Of a stretch of DNA of 64,000 nt, positions 51,656-61,229 are shown piece by piece (the stretch's first letter is position 1; each line of letters opens with the position of its first letter). The stretch spans positions 79,122-143,121 of the forward strand of contig CAVUYQ010000011.1 in assembly GCA_963745765.1 (NCBI GenBank). Reading direction: 5' to 3'. A model generated the notes under the pieces. That model made no database searches and was not told the origin of the DNA. It worked only from the letters and a program-made list of their open reading frames with translations. The stretch is from Ww85 sp963745765. Lineage in GTDB: Bacteria > Desulfobacterota > Desulfobulbia > Desulfobulbales > Desulfocapsaceae. Both the position numbers and the translations under genes were made by a program.

Positions 51656-54325
51656 ATGAGTGAGAACAACAACGAGCTGAGCAAAAGCTATGATTTTGCC
51701 GATGTAGAAGAAAAATGGCTTGCTGTCTGGGAGCAGCAGCACTGCTTTGATGCCAGGATGGAGGAAGGCCGGCCGTCATTTTCAATCGTTATACCGCCGC
51801 CGAACGTCACCGGCGTCCTGCATGTCGGACATGCGCTGAATAATACCATGCAGGATGTTCTTACCCGTTATCATCGTATGTGCGGGGATAACACCCTGTG
51901 GGTGCCGGGTACCGATCATGCCGGCATCGCCACCCAGAATGTGGTTGAACGACAGCTCGCCATAGAAGGCAAGAGCCGGCATGACCTGGGGCGGGAGAAA
52001 TTTATCGAACGGGTCTGGGACTGGCGTCGCGAAAAGGGCGGAACCATTATCAATCAGCTGAAGAGACTCGGCTGTTCATGTGACTGGAGCCGGGAGCGTT
52101 TCACCATGGACGAAGGATTGTCCCGGGCAGTTCGTGAAGTTTTCGTGCGGCTCTACAAGGAGGGACTGATATACAAGGGGGACTATATCGTCAACTGGTG
52201 TCCCCGCTGCCTGACGGCCCTGTCAGACGATGAAGTTGAACATGAGGATTGCGCCGGAAAACTCTATCACCTGCGCTATCCCTATGCTGATGGCTCAGGC
52301 CATGTTGTTGTTGCAACCACCCGACCGGAAACCATGTTAGGCGATACCGGCGTTGCCGTTCATCCCGACGACGAACGCTATCGTCATCTGGCAGGTGTCG
52401 GTATCGAACTGCCGCTGACCGGCCGAATCATCCCGGTGGTCTTTGACCCGCATGTGCAAAAAGATTTCGGCACCGGTGCCTTGAAGGTTACTCCGTCACA
52501 TGATCGTGACGATTACGAGATCGGTCGGCGGCATGGTCTTGAGATGTGCAAGGTCATGAATGATCACGGTGTTATGAACGAGAAGGCGGGAAGTTATGCC
52601 GGGCTTGATCGTTACGAGTGCCGGAAAAAGATCGTCGAAGACCTTGACCGGCTCGGATTTCTGGAAAAGGTTGAAGATTACCATCACTCCGTTGGTCAAT
52701 GCTATCGCTGCCAGACGGTGGTGGAGCCGACCACCTCACTGCAATGGTTTGTGTCGGTCAAGCCGCTGGCCGACAGTTCGGTCGCGGCCGTTCGTGAGGG
52801 CCGTATCAATATTTATCCGAAGACCTGGTATAACACCTTCTACAGCTGGATGGACAATATCAGGGACTGGTGCATCTCGCGTCAGATCTGGTGGGGACAC
52901 CGTATTCCCGCCTGGACCTGTTCGTCCTGCCGGGAGATGATTGTCGAGACAACCGATCCGACGAGTTGTCCCTCCTGCGGGTCTGCCGATCTTGTCCAGG
53001 AGACCGATGTGCTCGACACCTGGTTCTCTTCAGCATTGTGGCCGTTTTCCACCATGGGCTGGCCGGAGAAAACACCGGAGCTGGCAACGTTTTACCCGAC
53101 CGCCATTCTTGTCACCAGTTTCGATATCCTGTTTTTCTGGGTGGCCCGTATGATGATGATGGGCATTCATTTCATGGAGGATGTGCCGTTCAAGGATGTC
53201 TATCTGCATGCTCTTGTCAGGGACAAACATGGAAAGAAAATGTCCAAGTCAACCGGTAATGTCATCGATCCGCTGGAAGTGATGGGTGCTTTCGGGACCG
53301 ATGCCGTACGCTTCACCCTTACCGCCTTTGCCGCCCAGGGTCGGGAAATCAGGCTGGATGAGGAACGGATCGAGGGCTATCGTTTTTTTATTAACAAGAT
53401 ATGGAACGCCGCCCGTTTCGCGCAGATGCATGTCTCAGACTGTGATGAAACCATTAAAGAGGTCGTCGCCAGGCCGAGGGAACTGCCGTTGATACATCAG
53501 TGGATATTAAGCCGCACTGCCCGAACCATACATGACGTCCGCACCGGCCTTGACGAATACCATTTCAACGAGGTGGCCTCGTCAAACTACCAGTTTATCT
53601 GGCACGAGTTCTGCGACTGGTACCTCGAGTGGATCAAGCCGGATCTGTTCAGCGAGGATGAAACAAAGAAGAACCAGGCCCGTGGCGTGCTGCTGGTGGT
53701 GCTTGAGACGATACTCAAGCTGATTCATCCGATCACTCCGTTTGTTACCGAGGAGATCTGGAGCGTACTGCCGGGTAAACGGCCGGTCCTGATGCTTGAA
53801 CCCTACCCGGAACGCAGGGAAGAGTGGATCAATGAGCAGGTGGAAAGCGATGTCGCGCTGCTGATGGGGATCATCACCGGTATCCGTAACATCCGTTCCG
53901 AGGCCGACGTTCATCCCTCCAGGCGTATTGAGGCATTTGTAACCAATGTTGATGAAAAAACAGCGAACCTGATTGCCGCCTTTTCCCCGGCCATATCCGA
54001 TATGACCCGTCTGAGCGGCCTGCACGTTGCGCCTGAAAACGAAAAGCCGGATGACGCCGCAACCTATATCTTTAATGATATTGAGATTTACGTTCCGCTT
54101 AAAGGCCTGGTTGATGTTGAAAATGAACGTGACAAGCTCACGCGTGAACGGATCAAGGTTGAGTTGAGCCTGAAACAGGTGACGGGTAAGTTGGGCAACG
54201 AAACATTTCTGGCAAAGGCGCCGGATGCAGTCGTTGCCAAGGAAAGAGAGAAGAAAGATGAACTCGAGGCACGGCTGGCCAGGATTTCCGAGGCGGAGCT
54301 GCGGCTGAAAAATATCTCCGGATAA
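51656..54325 (+). CDS. valS: Valine--tRNA ligase
   Basis: 889 residues, the normal bacterial length. The class I signature is present as PPPNVTGVLHVGHALNNTM (HxGH), and the KMSKS loop as HGKKMSKSTGNVIDP. Between them lie the zinc-binding and editing regions: TTRPETMLGDTGVAVHP, GTGALKVTPSHDRDDYEIGRRH, and a CxxC...CxxC zinc pair (CSSC...CPSC). The DNA-contacting C-terminal coiled coil (VENERDKLTRERIKVELSLKQVTGKLGNETFLAKAP) closes the protein. It charges tRNA-Val and edits threonine in the cytoplasm. It is followed by nadC at a distance of 40 bases, so the two may be cotranscribed. Confidence 0.97.
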   Translation: MSENNNELSKSYDFADVEEKWLAVWEQQHCFDARMEEGRPSFSIVIPPPNVTGVLHVGHALNNTMQDVLTRYHRMCGDNTLWVPGTDHAGIATQNVVERQLAIEGKSRHDLGREKFIERVWDWRREKGGTIINQLKRLGCSCDWSRERFTMDEGLSRAVREVFVRLYKEGLIYKGDYIVNWCPRCLTALSDDEVEHEDCAGKLYHLRYPYADGSGHVVVATTRPETMLGDTGVAVHPDDERYRHLAGVGIELPLTGRIIPVVFDPHVQKDFGTGALKVTPSHDRDDYEIGRRHGLEMCKVMNDHGVMNEKAGSYAGLDRYECRKKIVEDLDRLGFLEKVEDYHHSVGQCYRCQTVVEPTTSLQWFVSVKPLADSSVAAVREGRINIYPKTWYNTFYSWMDNIRDWCISRQIWWGHRIPAWTCSSCREMIVETTDPTSCPSCGSADLVQETDVLDTWFSSALWPFSTMGWPEKTPELATFYPTAILVTSFDILFFWVARMMMMGIHFMEDVPFKDVYLHALVRDKHGKKMSKSTGNVIDPLEVMGAFGTDAVRFTLTAFAAQGREIRLDEERIEGYRFFINKIWNAARFAQMHVSDCDETIKEVVARPRELPLIHQWILSRTARTIHDVRTGLDEYHFNEVASSNYQFIWHEFCDWYLEWIKPDLFSEDETKKNQARGVLLVVLETILKLIHPITPFVTEEIWSVLPGKRPVLMLEPYPERREEWINEQVESDVALLMGIITGIRNIRSEADVHPSRRIEAFVTNVDEKTANLIAAFSPAISDMTRLSGLHVAPENEKPDDAATYIFNDIEIYVPLKGLVDVENERDKLTRERIKVELSLKQVTGKLGNETFLAKAPDAVVAKEREKKDELEARLARISEAELRLKNISG

Positions 54326-54365
54326 CTGAGTCTGTGAGGTTATTCGTATTGCGGTTGCTCATACT

Positions 54366-55208
54366 ATGGACAAAAATCTGCTCGATTCCCTGCTGAAATC
54401 TTTTCTAAGAGAAGATATCGGCAGGGGTGATCTTACCAGTGAATCGATCTTCACGCCTGAAGATGAAGGCAGTGCCCGCCTCGTTGCCCGTGAGCCGTTT
54501 CTGGTTGCCGGCGCGGCGTCTGTTGCTGCGCGGGTGTTCCAGTTGCAGAACCCTGCTATTAACGCCGTTGCCGGTGTTGAAGATGGGACGAGAGTGCGTG
54601 CGGGAGATGTACTGCTCACCGTGTCCGGCCCGGTTATTGATTTGCTGAAGGCGGAACGGGTGGCGCTGAACCTGTTGCAGCGTATGTCCGGGATAGCCAC
54701 AATGACGGCACGCTTTGTTGAAAAGGTGGAAGGCTATCCGGTACGGATATGCGATACGCGGAAAACCACGCCGGGACTTCGCCTACTGGAAAAGTATGCA
54801 GTGGTCGCAGGCGGCGGGAGCAATCACCGCTTCAATCTCGCTGACGGCGTATTGATCAAGGATAATCATATTGCCGCCTGCGGTTCTCTGACAAAGGCCG
54901 TGGAGCGGGTGAGAAAAATGGTTCCACATACCATCCGGATAGAAGTGGAAACAGACCTGCTGGGCCAGGTCGAAGAATGCCTTACATGCGGCGTGGACAT
55001 CATCATGCTCGACAATATGTCGCTTGCTGCCATGGCAGAGGCCGTCGCGCTGATTGACGGCAGGGCTCTCGTGGAAGCGTCCGGGAATGTAACGCTTGAT
55101 CGTGTCAGAGAAATTGCCGAAACGGGGGTTGATATCATCTCTTCGGGCGCACTCACTCACTCCGCACCTGCCTGCGACATTGGCATGGATTGGCTGTTGC
55201 CGGACTGA
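54366..55208 (+). CDS. nadC: Nicotinate-nucleotide pyrophosphorylase (quinolinate phosphoribosyltransferase)
   Basis: 280 residues. Family marks in order: REDIGRGDLTSESIF at the N-terminus, ERVALNLLQRMSGIATMT, the substrate-binding CDTRKTTPGLRLLEKYAVVAGGGSNHRFNLADGVLIKDNHI (quinolinate and PRPP contacts), IEVETDLLGQVEECLTCGVDIIMLDNMS and EASGNVTLDRVREIAETGVDIISSGALTHS. It makes nicotinate mononucleotide from quinolinate and PRPP for de novo NAD. nadA and nadB are not in the window. It follows valS on the same strand. Confidence 0.96.
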   Translation: MDKNLLDSLLKSFLREDIGRGDLTSESIFTPEDEGSARLVAREPFLVAGAASVAARVFQLQNPAINAVAGVEDGTRVRAGDVLLTVSGPVIDLLKAERVALNLLQRMSGIATMTARFVEKVEGYPVRICDTRKTTPGLRLLEKYAVVAGGGSNHRFNLADGVLIKDNHIAACGSLTKAVERVRKMVPHTIRIEVETDLLGQVEECLTCGVDIIMLDNMSLAAMAEAVALIDGRALVEASGNVTLDRVREIAETGVDIISSGALTHSAPACDIGMDWLLPD

Positions 55209-55345
55209 TAAAACCGGCAAAAAGCAGTTAATTCTTGATTTTTCTCAAATAAATGTGTGATACTGGGACCATATCGGTATGAGTGGTCTGTTTCATACAA
55301 CGGATAGACCTTATCGTTTTTTGATCACTAGAGAGGAACAATCTG

Positions 55346-56170
55346 ATGCGTTGTCCGAAATGTGGCTTTATTTCATTTGATAATGTTGAAACCTGCCTGA
55401 AATGCAACAAGGATATTTCCGAGGTTTCTGCAGCATTCGAGGGAACAACCTTCAACGTTACAACTCCGGTGTTTCTGAAATTTTCCACCCAAGACGAGGA
55501 CGATGATTCTCAAGCAGATGGAGCTGACGACCTTGATAGCGTCCAGGAGTTTGCCGATCCTGATCTGGAAATTCTCGTTGAGGATGAAGGAAGATGGTGA
55601 AATCAACTTCTCCATGGATGGTTACGATGAACACGGCGCTGAAGAGGCTAATGCAGCCATAGCCGAAGAATTTACTGAAATAGAGACGCCAGGCGAGCTG
55701 GATGCTCTTGCAGAAAGTGAAGCCGCTCTTGATCTGGGTATGTTTGAGGATGGTTCCGAAGAGGATACTTTTGGCTTTGACGATGGTGATATAGCGGGAT
55801 CTGCAGAGGGTGCGGGTCTTGAAATTCCGGAAGAGTTAAGTGATATCTCCGACCTGTCACCTCCGGACAGCATCGGGGGGGAAGAGACGCTTGCGTTTGA
55901 TGATGAGCAGCCGGAAACGTCGACTGTCCCGGCTGCTCAAAGCGGGCAGGTTGCCGGGGAATTAGGAGGTTCGGAGGAGAACTGGATTTTGGCAGCCTGG
56001 ATATGAATTTCTCCTTCGACGATGATGAACCTGAAGGTGCCGATCTTCCCGAGCCGGATTCGTCGGCTGCAGCACCTGCGAAAAAGTCGCCACGGGAGAG
56101 CACCGGCATGGATGATGACCTGGATCTTGATCTCGATCTCGGAGGTTTGTCAATTCACGACGAGCGATAA
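55346..56170 (+). pseudogene. Acidic zinc-ribbon protein, frame broken twice
   Basis: The first frame begins with a clean zinc ribbon (MRCPKCGFISFDNVETCLKCNKDI, CxxC...CxxC) and then turns acidic. It ends at 55600 (EDEGRW). The next frame carries on at about 55580 with EDGEINFSMDGYDEHGAEE and a long Asp/Glu/Ser-rich stretch to about 55975. A third frame then continues EELDFGSLDMNFSFDDDEPEGADLPEP and ends DLDLDLDLGGLSIHDER at 56168-56170. The frames shift by +1 and then back, so the full length is about 274 residues. The consistent acidic composition across the breaks supports one original gene. The function is unknown; zinc-ribbon plus acidic tail suggests a scaffold or regulator. A GAGAGGA ribosome site precedes the start. 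Confidence 0.7.
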
Positions 56171-56245
56171 AAATTGCAGCAGTCCTGGGCGGAAAACTAT
56201 TGACACTCAGGATGATGTTTTGTAAATAGAGCACCTCAATTACGT

Positions 56246-56321
<76 letters not shown>

Positions 56322-56339
56322 TTTTTGAGATGAAAAATC

Positions 56340-56377
56340 AAGCCCTTAGCTCTTAATTGAGTTGAGGGCTTTTTGGT
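56340..56377 (+). terminator. Intrinsic terminator after tRNA-Phe
   Basis: Stem AAGCCCT / AGGGCTT with inner CTC/GAG pairing, followed by five T. It is 19 bases after the tRNA CCA end. Confidence 0.8.
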
Positions 56378-57431
56378 TTGGTTCTTCTCTGTGCTATTTA
56401 TCCCAAACGAAAGTCCCACATTATTCATTTCCAATAGGTGCAAAAAGCCCGACCCAGAATTTCCTGAGTCGATCCTTGGTGATTTTCAATTATTTTTTTC
56501 CGGTAACAACTCCTTCATGTAATATCTTTGTAAGTATTCGCTTATATACTCGGTCTGAACCTATAACTTCAGATATTGACGGTGTATTACATGATGACTG
56601 ACGCACAGCAAGAAGATTTCTTTATCGCATATGGCCTGTATGAGGATCTCACCAGAAAGGCAATGGTCAGTACCAGCAGCTTCAAAAGATGTTGAAGTGT
56701 GAAGATAGCTTTCTTTATTTTCTTAAGGTAAACTTGAGATTGCGGGATATTGGAAAAAGATAGGCCTGGCTTAATCGCTTTCTAAATCTTCGCCGCTCTA
56801 TGTAACATTTCTTTACACTCGACACCCCACAACATGCGACCATAAACCGCCAGGGGGGAGGTGTTATCGTTTTTTTGAACAGGGGCCTGGGGGGGGAATG
56901 GCAGGCATGGGGGCTATCTATTCAATGCTCTCAGACATATGATCCATAAATTTCCTGAAAAAAATGTCACTCGCCTTACATGTAAATTGATTGACCTTTT
57001 GCTTGTCAGGAGGTAATGCGACATCAAGTTAAACTATGATAGGCATCGGCCTCCTGAGAACCACCAGAGACTCAGGAAGAAGCTAAACTTTCAATATTGC
57101 ACAAAAGATTAAGACTGACAAAGGGTAGTTTAATCTTAGCAGAGATATTTTACAGTAGATAAACAAGATTTGCTTTACGGTCGGTTTTAAGGATTCAAAA
57201 TTCGGAGTATGTTTATCGAAATTCTGTTTGATATTTATTTTATAAATTCATGCTTATTGAAGTGGTTCATTCAAGAGCGTTTGCCTTTGGTAAAATTTCT
57301 TGAGAGCGTCTCAATTTAGAAAAAGATTTCTTGTTTCGGGATAGGAATTAGACTTGACCGCAAACATGAGTCAAGAGTCCTCTCGGGCTGAGATGCTCCG
57401 CAACATGTTGCTCTAACACGAAGAAATAATA
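56378..57431. other. 1.05-kb gene-poor, AT-richer stretch after tRNA-Phe
   Basis: No frame of convincing length or composition occurs. The only small candidates are 56362-56601 (79 codons, not protein-like) and 56591-56695 (34 codons starting MMTDAQQEDFFIAYGLYEDL, with no clear ribosome site). Composition is lower in G+C than the flanking core genes, apart from a G-rich patch near 56850-56910. No second copy of the tRNA 3' end was found. It is probably the edge of an accessory insertion next to the tRNA gene. Confidence 0.45.
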
Positions 57432-59807
57432 ATGACAAATGAACTTCTGATACTGATTGTCGAGGCGATGGTGATGTATTTTCTGGTACTCGGAGCGCAT
57501 TCACTACGGCACCGTTTCGGTCCAGTCCATTTTTACGCCTTGATCGGTGGAATTACAGCAATAATGTCTTGGGTCACCGATGCTGGTATAGCTATAAATA
57601 TCGGTGGTATTACCTTTGTAGTCGGATCAACTGTTTTTTATACATCTCTGCTTCTTGGCGTTTTCGTCGTCTATGTTTATGATGGCCCCCGATCGACAAG
57701 AGTCGCCATTTCAACAATTGTCGGAGTATCTGCCATCGTCCCCATTATTGCCGCCTGTCTGCACCTCCAGATGAACCTGATAGGGGAAAGTCGTCTCCCT
57801 TACGTGCCTCTGCCCAGTTTGCGCATTAACACTTCCTCAGTTATAGCAACGTTGATTGACCTTATCTTTCTGGCCATTGCATGGGAATTTTTTGGCAGGT
57901 CATCATACCATATGAAGTTGTGGTCAAGGGCTTTTTTGACTCTGCTCGGGGTTATGTGGCTTGATGTCATCGTCTTCGGCACCCTGGCTTTTGGCGGTAC
58001 TGAAAACTATCTCAACATCATCTCCGGAACCTTTATCAGTCGTTTTTTCGTTACGATTTTTGCCCTTCCCTTCTTGTACGGATATTTGAAGTGGCAAAAC
58101 AAGAAAGTGGGTATAAAAATCGAAAACAGACCAATCCTGGCTGTTCTCAAACAGGTTGCAGAGGTGGAGTTTGAATTGTCCACAGCCCAACAGGAAATTG
58201 AAAAACGTAAAAAAGCAGAAGATGCTCTTAGGACGAGTGAGAACCAACTCAAACACCTCCTTCAAAATTTGCACTCCGGCGTCGTCGTTCATGCACCGGA
58301 CACTAAAATACTGTTTGCCAATGAACAAGCGTCAATGCTGCTTGGAATGTCAGTTGATCAGATGATGGGGAAGACCGCTATTGACCCAGCCTGGAGTTTT
58401 CTTTGCGAAGACGGCTCCGAGATGCCGATTGAGGAATATCCTGTAAATGTGGTTATTGCGACGTTAGCTCCGTTACAGGACAAAGTTCTCAGCATCAACA
58501 GGCCGTTCACCAAAGATCTCGTATGGGTCCTGGTGAACGCATTTCCAGAACTAGACAATACCGGGCAATTGCGGCAGGTAGTCGTGACTTTCCTGGACTT
58601 CACTGAGCTCAGGCAAGCAGCAGAAGCATTGCGTAAAAGCGAGAAAACCTATCGCACACATTTTCTAGAGTTTCCTGTGCCCATTTTTACATGGAAACAT
58701 GAAAATAACGAATTTATTCTATCAGATTATAATCATGCTGCAGAACAGACAACTGAAGGTGGAATCCGGAACCTGCTTGGGAGATCTGCTGATAAAATAT
58801 ATTCTGAAGAAAATAGAGCCCATATGATCGGTTCTCTAGAGGATTGTTATCGCAAAAAACAAGTTATCCAGAAGGAATTCTGCTACAAGGTAAAAACAAC
58901 CGGCAAGACCATGTGGACCAAAAATACATGGGTTTGTTTACCAACAAATGACATTATTTTGCACGCTGAGGATATTACCGAGCGTAAGCAGATGGAGGAA
59001 GAGATTAAAAGATTAAATATCGAGCTCGAAGAACGGGTGATTGAACGAACATCCCAGCTTGAAGCATCCAACATAGAGATGGAAGCCTTCAGTTACTCTG
59101 TTTCACACGACCTGCGGGCCCCTCTCAGGCACATTGACGGTTTTGCGGCGATACTTTCAAAAAAACATTCAAATCAACTTTCAGAGGAAGCCTTACATTA
59201 TTTGAAGACCATTACCAATTCTGCAAAAAAGATGGGTGTTCTGATTGATGACCTTTTGAGTTTTTCAAGGGCCGGACGTACAGGAATGGAAAAAACACCA
59301 GTCAATATGGATCAGGCTGTCCAGGAGGCATTGACATATATCCAGACTTCCTGGCTGAGGCGCAACATCGACTGGAACATCCAGCCATTGCCTGCTGTTC
59401 TTGGAGATTACAACCTGTTGCTCCAGGTGTGGCTGAATCTGCTGGATAATGCCGTAAAGTACACCAATACGAGGAAAATGGCGATTATCAGTATCGGCTG
59501 CAAAGAAGAAAAGGATGAGTTTATCTTTTACATTCAGGATAACGGTGTGGGGTTCGACATGAAATACGCGCCAAAGCTTTTTGGTGTATTTCAGCGATTG
59601 CATTCATCTGCAGAGTTTGAGGGAACAGGAATAGGCCTGGCCAATGTCAGAAGGATAATCCTGCGGCATGGCGGAAGAACCTGGGCAGAAGCTGAACATG
59701 ATATCGGCGCCACCTTTTATTTTTCAATTCCAAAACCACAAATGGCTTGGTCAACACGTCCAGAAACCACTTCTAATGAGCAGGAAATCTGGAATCAATA
59801 CCATTGA
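57432..59807 (+). CDS. Membrane-bound PAS-PAS histidine kinase with seven-helix-type N-terminus
   Basis: 791 residues. The first about 230 residues are a multi-helix membrane domain (LLILIVEAMVMYFLVLGAHSLRHRFGP; HFYALIGGITAIMSWVTDAGIAI; GSTVFYTSLLLGVFVVYVYDGP) that I do not recognise as a named sensor; it resembles a small transporter-like fold. Two PAS domains follow (about 275-395 and 405-520), separated by FLDFTELRQAAEALRKSE. The kinase core has a HisKA helix with EAFSYSVSHDLRAPLRHIDGF, N box LLDNAVKYTN, G1 DNGVGFDMKYAPKLFGVFQRLHSS and G2 GTGIGLANVRRIILRHGG. There is no receiver domain and no adjacent regulator. The ligand is unknown. Codon use looks more AT-rich than the core genes, consistent with acquired DNA. 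Confidence 0.85.
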   Translation: MTNELLILIVEAMVMYFLVLGAHSLRHRFGPVHFYALIGGITAIMSWVTDAGIAINIGGITFVVGSTVFYTSLLLGVFVVYVYDGPRSTRVAISTIVGVSAIVPIIAACLHLQMNLIGESRLPYVPLPSLRINTSSVIATLIDLIFLAIAWEFFGRSSYHMKLWSRAFLTLLGVMWLDVIVFGTLAFGGTENYLNIISGTFISRFFVTIFALPFLYGYLKWQNKKVGIKIENRPILAVLKQVAEVEFELSTAQQEIEKRKKAEDALRTSENQLKHLLQNLHSGVVVHAPDTKILFANEQASMLLGMSVDQMMGKTAIDPAWSFLCEDGSEMPIEEYPVNVVIATLAPLQDKVLSINRPFTKDLVWVLVNAFPELDNTGQLRQVVVTFLDFTELRQAAEALRKSEKTYRTHFLEFPVPIFTWKHENNEFILSDYNHAAEQTTEGGIRNLLGRSADKIYSEENRAHMIGSLEDCYRKKQVIQKEFCYKVKTTGKTMWTKNTWVCLPTNDIILHAEDITERKQMEEEIKRLNIELEERVIERTSQLEASNIEMEAFSYSVSHDLRAPLRHIDGFAAILSKKHSNQLSEEALHYLKTITNSAKKMGVLIDDLLSFSRAGRTGMEKTPVNMDQAVQEALTYIQTSWLRRNIDWNIQPLPAVLGDYNLLLQVWLNLLDNAVKYTNTRKMAIISIGCKEEKDEFIFYIQDNGVGFDMKYAPKLFGVFQRLHSSAEFEGTGIGLANVRRIILRHGGRTWAEAEHDIGATFYFSIPKPQMAWSTRPETTSNEQEIWNQYH

Positions 59808-59883
59808 GCGTGATTTTCCCTTATTTCAGGCTTTTTTGTACACACCCTATATATTAGTTCAGATAAGATCTGACAGATATTAA

Positions 59884-60226
59884 TTAATACTCCCAGGCCG
59901 AGCTTCTACAAGATTGGCTATTTTCCTTACCGTAACTTCTTCCTGTTGCTCTATAGGGCGGAGGAGGTGCATGTACAGCGATATTCTTTTCTTTTGCCAG
60001 TTGCATGATTTCCAATATCTGTAGTGTTGACCTGCCTAACCGAGATAACTCTGGTACAATAACCGTATCACCAGCCTCAAGTTCGCTGAGAACTTTACCC
60101 AACTCACGCTCACGCCAATTCTTTGTACCACTGACCTTTTCTTCAACCCATTCTACAGTTCCAAGCTTTAGATTGTTCGCTAGTCGAAGGACATCATTCT
60201 TGTTTTTCTCAACATCCTGCTCTGCC
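59884..60226 (-). pseudogene. Serine recombinase (resolvase/invertase N-domain) remnant
   Basis: The frame reads AEQDVEKNKNDVLRLANNLKLG, then VEWVEEKVSGTKNWRERELGKVLSELEAGDTVIVPELSRLGRSTLQILEIMQLAKEKNIAVHA, which is the resolvase catalytic domain including the ELSRLGRS motif. After VHA the normal sequence stops and becomes PPPPYRATG..., so the rest of the catalytic domain is missing. A short piece in a neighbouring frame near the 3' end reads EEVTVRKIANLVEARPGSIN, which looks like the C-terminal DNA-binding end; so an internal deletion is likely. At its 5' side the sequence abuts the right end of the IS21-like element, and the first coding residues (Tyr-x-Arg-Val-Ser catalytic region) are cut off. 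The gene is inactive. Confidence 0.8.
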
Positions 60227-60232
60227 TTGGAC

Positions 60233-60275
60233 GCTAATAGGAATTGATCCATTTCTGCCAATGAAAAATGAGCCA
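60233..60275 (-). repeat. Right-end terminal repeat pair of the IS21-like element
   Basis: On the minus strand, TGGCTCATTTTTCATTGGC (60275-60257), five bases, then TGGATCAATTCCTATTAGC (60251-60233). They match the left-end pair at 13-18 of 19 positions and have the same spacing. Such multiple terminal repeats are the expected transposase-binding sites of IS21 elements. Confidence 0.8.
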
Positions 60276-60298
60276 GAGAGTGCGCGGCAGGAAGTGTT

Positions 60299-61075
60299 TT
60301 AGGGAGATGTAAGAGCGATGCGGGTGGCAGGTTGGCTGATATTTGTTGTGCGGCTTATGTGCGGAGAGATTATTCCCTTGATCGGGATTATGCAGCAGCG
60401 ATGCCGGAGACGGTCGAGCAATGCGTCGACCATACTTTTCGGTTGAAGGATGTCGTACCAGTGCTCAAACGCAAGGTTGGTTGTGATGATTGTTGGACGG
60501 CCTGCCTCGTAACGTTCTTTCATGAGCTTGAAGAAGCTGTTCATCTGCTCGGGGGTCAGGGTTAGATATCCTAGCTCATCGAGTAGCAGCAGGTCGTAAC
60601 GACAAAGACGCATAAGTAGTTGTGGTGTTGAGCGATCAGCCAGAGAGGCGTAAAGTTCGTCCAGCAAGTTTTGGACGTTGTAGAATCGACCTCGGTAACC
60701 GGAGATCAATGCCTGCCTGAGGATTCCGGATGCCAGGCCGCTTTTGCCGGTGCCGGTGGGGCCGGTAAAAATGATGTTTTCGCCTCGCTGCATGAAGTCG
60801 AGCCCAGCCAGGGTCATAATTCTGGTTCGATCAACCGCCGGCTGACGATCAAAGGGGAAGGTACTGAGGGTCCAGTCCCAGGGGATTTTTGCCTGTTTGA
60901 GACGATAGAGCACACTTCGTTCCCGTTGGTGTTGCAGTTCTTCGGCGAGCATCTGCAGAATCAGATGTTGATGTCCCCAGCCTTCCCGCTCCGCCCTGGC
61001 AAGCAGCCGGGGAAAGCCGGCAGCCATGCCGTGAAGTTTAAGCTGACTAAGAAGTTCGATGATTTCGTCACTCAT
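60299..61075 (-). CDS. istB: IstB-like ATP-binding transposition helper (AAA+)
   Basis: 258 residues of the IstB/DnaC-like AAA+ family: N-terminal LLSQLKLHGMAAGFPRLLARAE, then Walker A in NIIFTGPTGTGKSGLASGI and Walker B in YDLLLLDELGYLTL, sensor region TIITTNLAFEHW, and ALLDRLRHRC near the end. The last 25 residues (ISPHISRTTNISQPATRIALTSP) are not family-like and may reflect an altered 3' end. The ATG overlaps the restored stop of istA (TAATG), the classic IS21 translational coupling. IstB assembles on target DNA with ATP and activates IstA. It is expected to be functional apart from the tail. Confidence 0.92.
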   Translation of the reverse strand: MSDEIIELLSQLKLHGMAAGFPRLLARAEREGWGHQHLILQMLAEELQHQRERSVLYRLKQAKIPWDWTLSTFPFDRQPAVDRTRIMTLAGLDFMQRGENIIFTGPTGTGKSGLASGILRQALISGYRGRFYNVQNLLDELYASLADRSTPQLLMRLCRYDLLLLDELGYLTLTPEQMNSFFKLMKERYEAGRPTIITTNLAFEHWYDILQPKSMVDALLDRLRHRCCIIPIKGIISPHISRTTNISQPATRIALTSP

Positions 61076-61229
61076 TATAGCTCGAAGAAATCGCCTCCGG
61101 TGTTTTTCAGGATCATCTTTTCCAGTCTGGCCAGATCGTAAAGCCCGTAATGGAGCGCTTCCTCAACTGCTTTCTGGAATGGGGCCGGGGGATATGTCCT
61201 TTTGAGGTCAAGCAGACGCCGCAGCTTGA

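Noticed and set aside
56591..56695. 34-codon frame after tRNA-Phe
   Set aside because: No ribosome site and no match; kept only as a remark in the gap entry.
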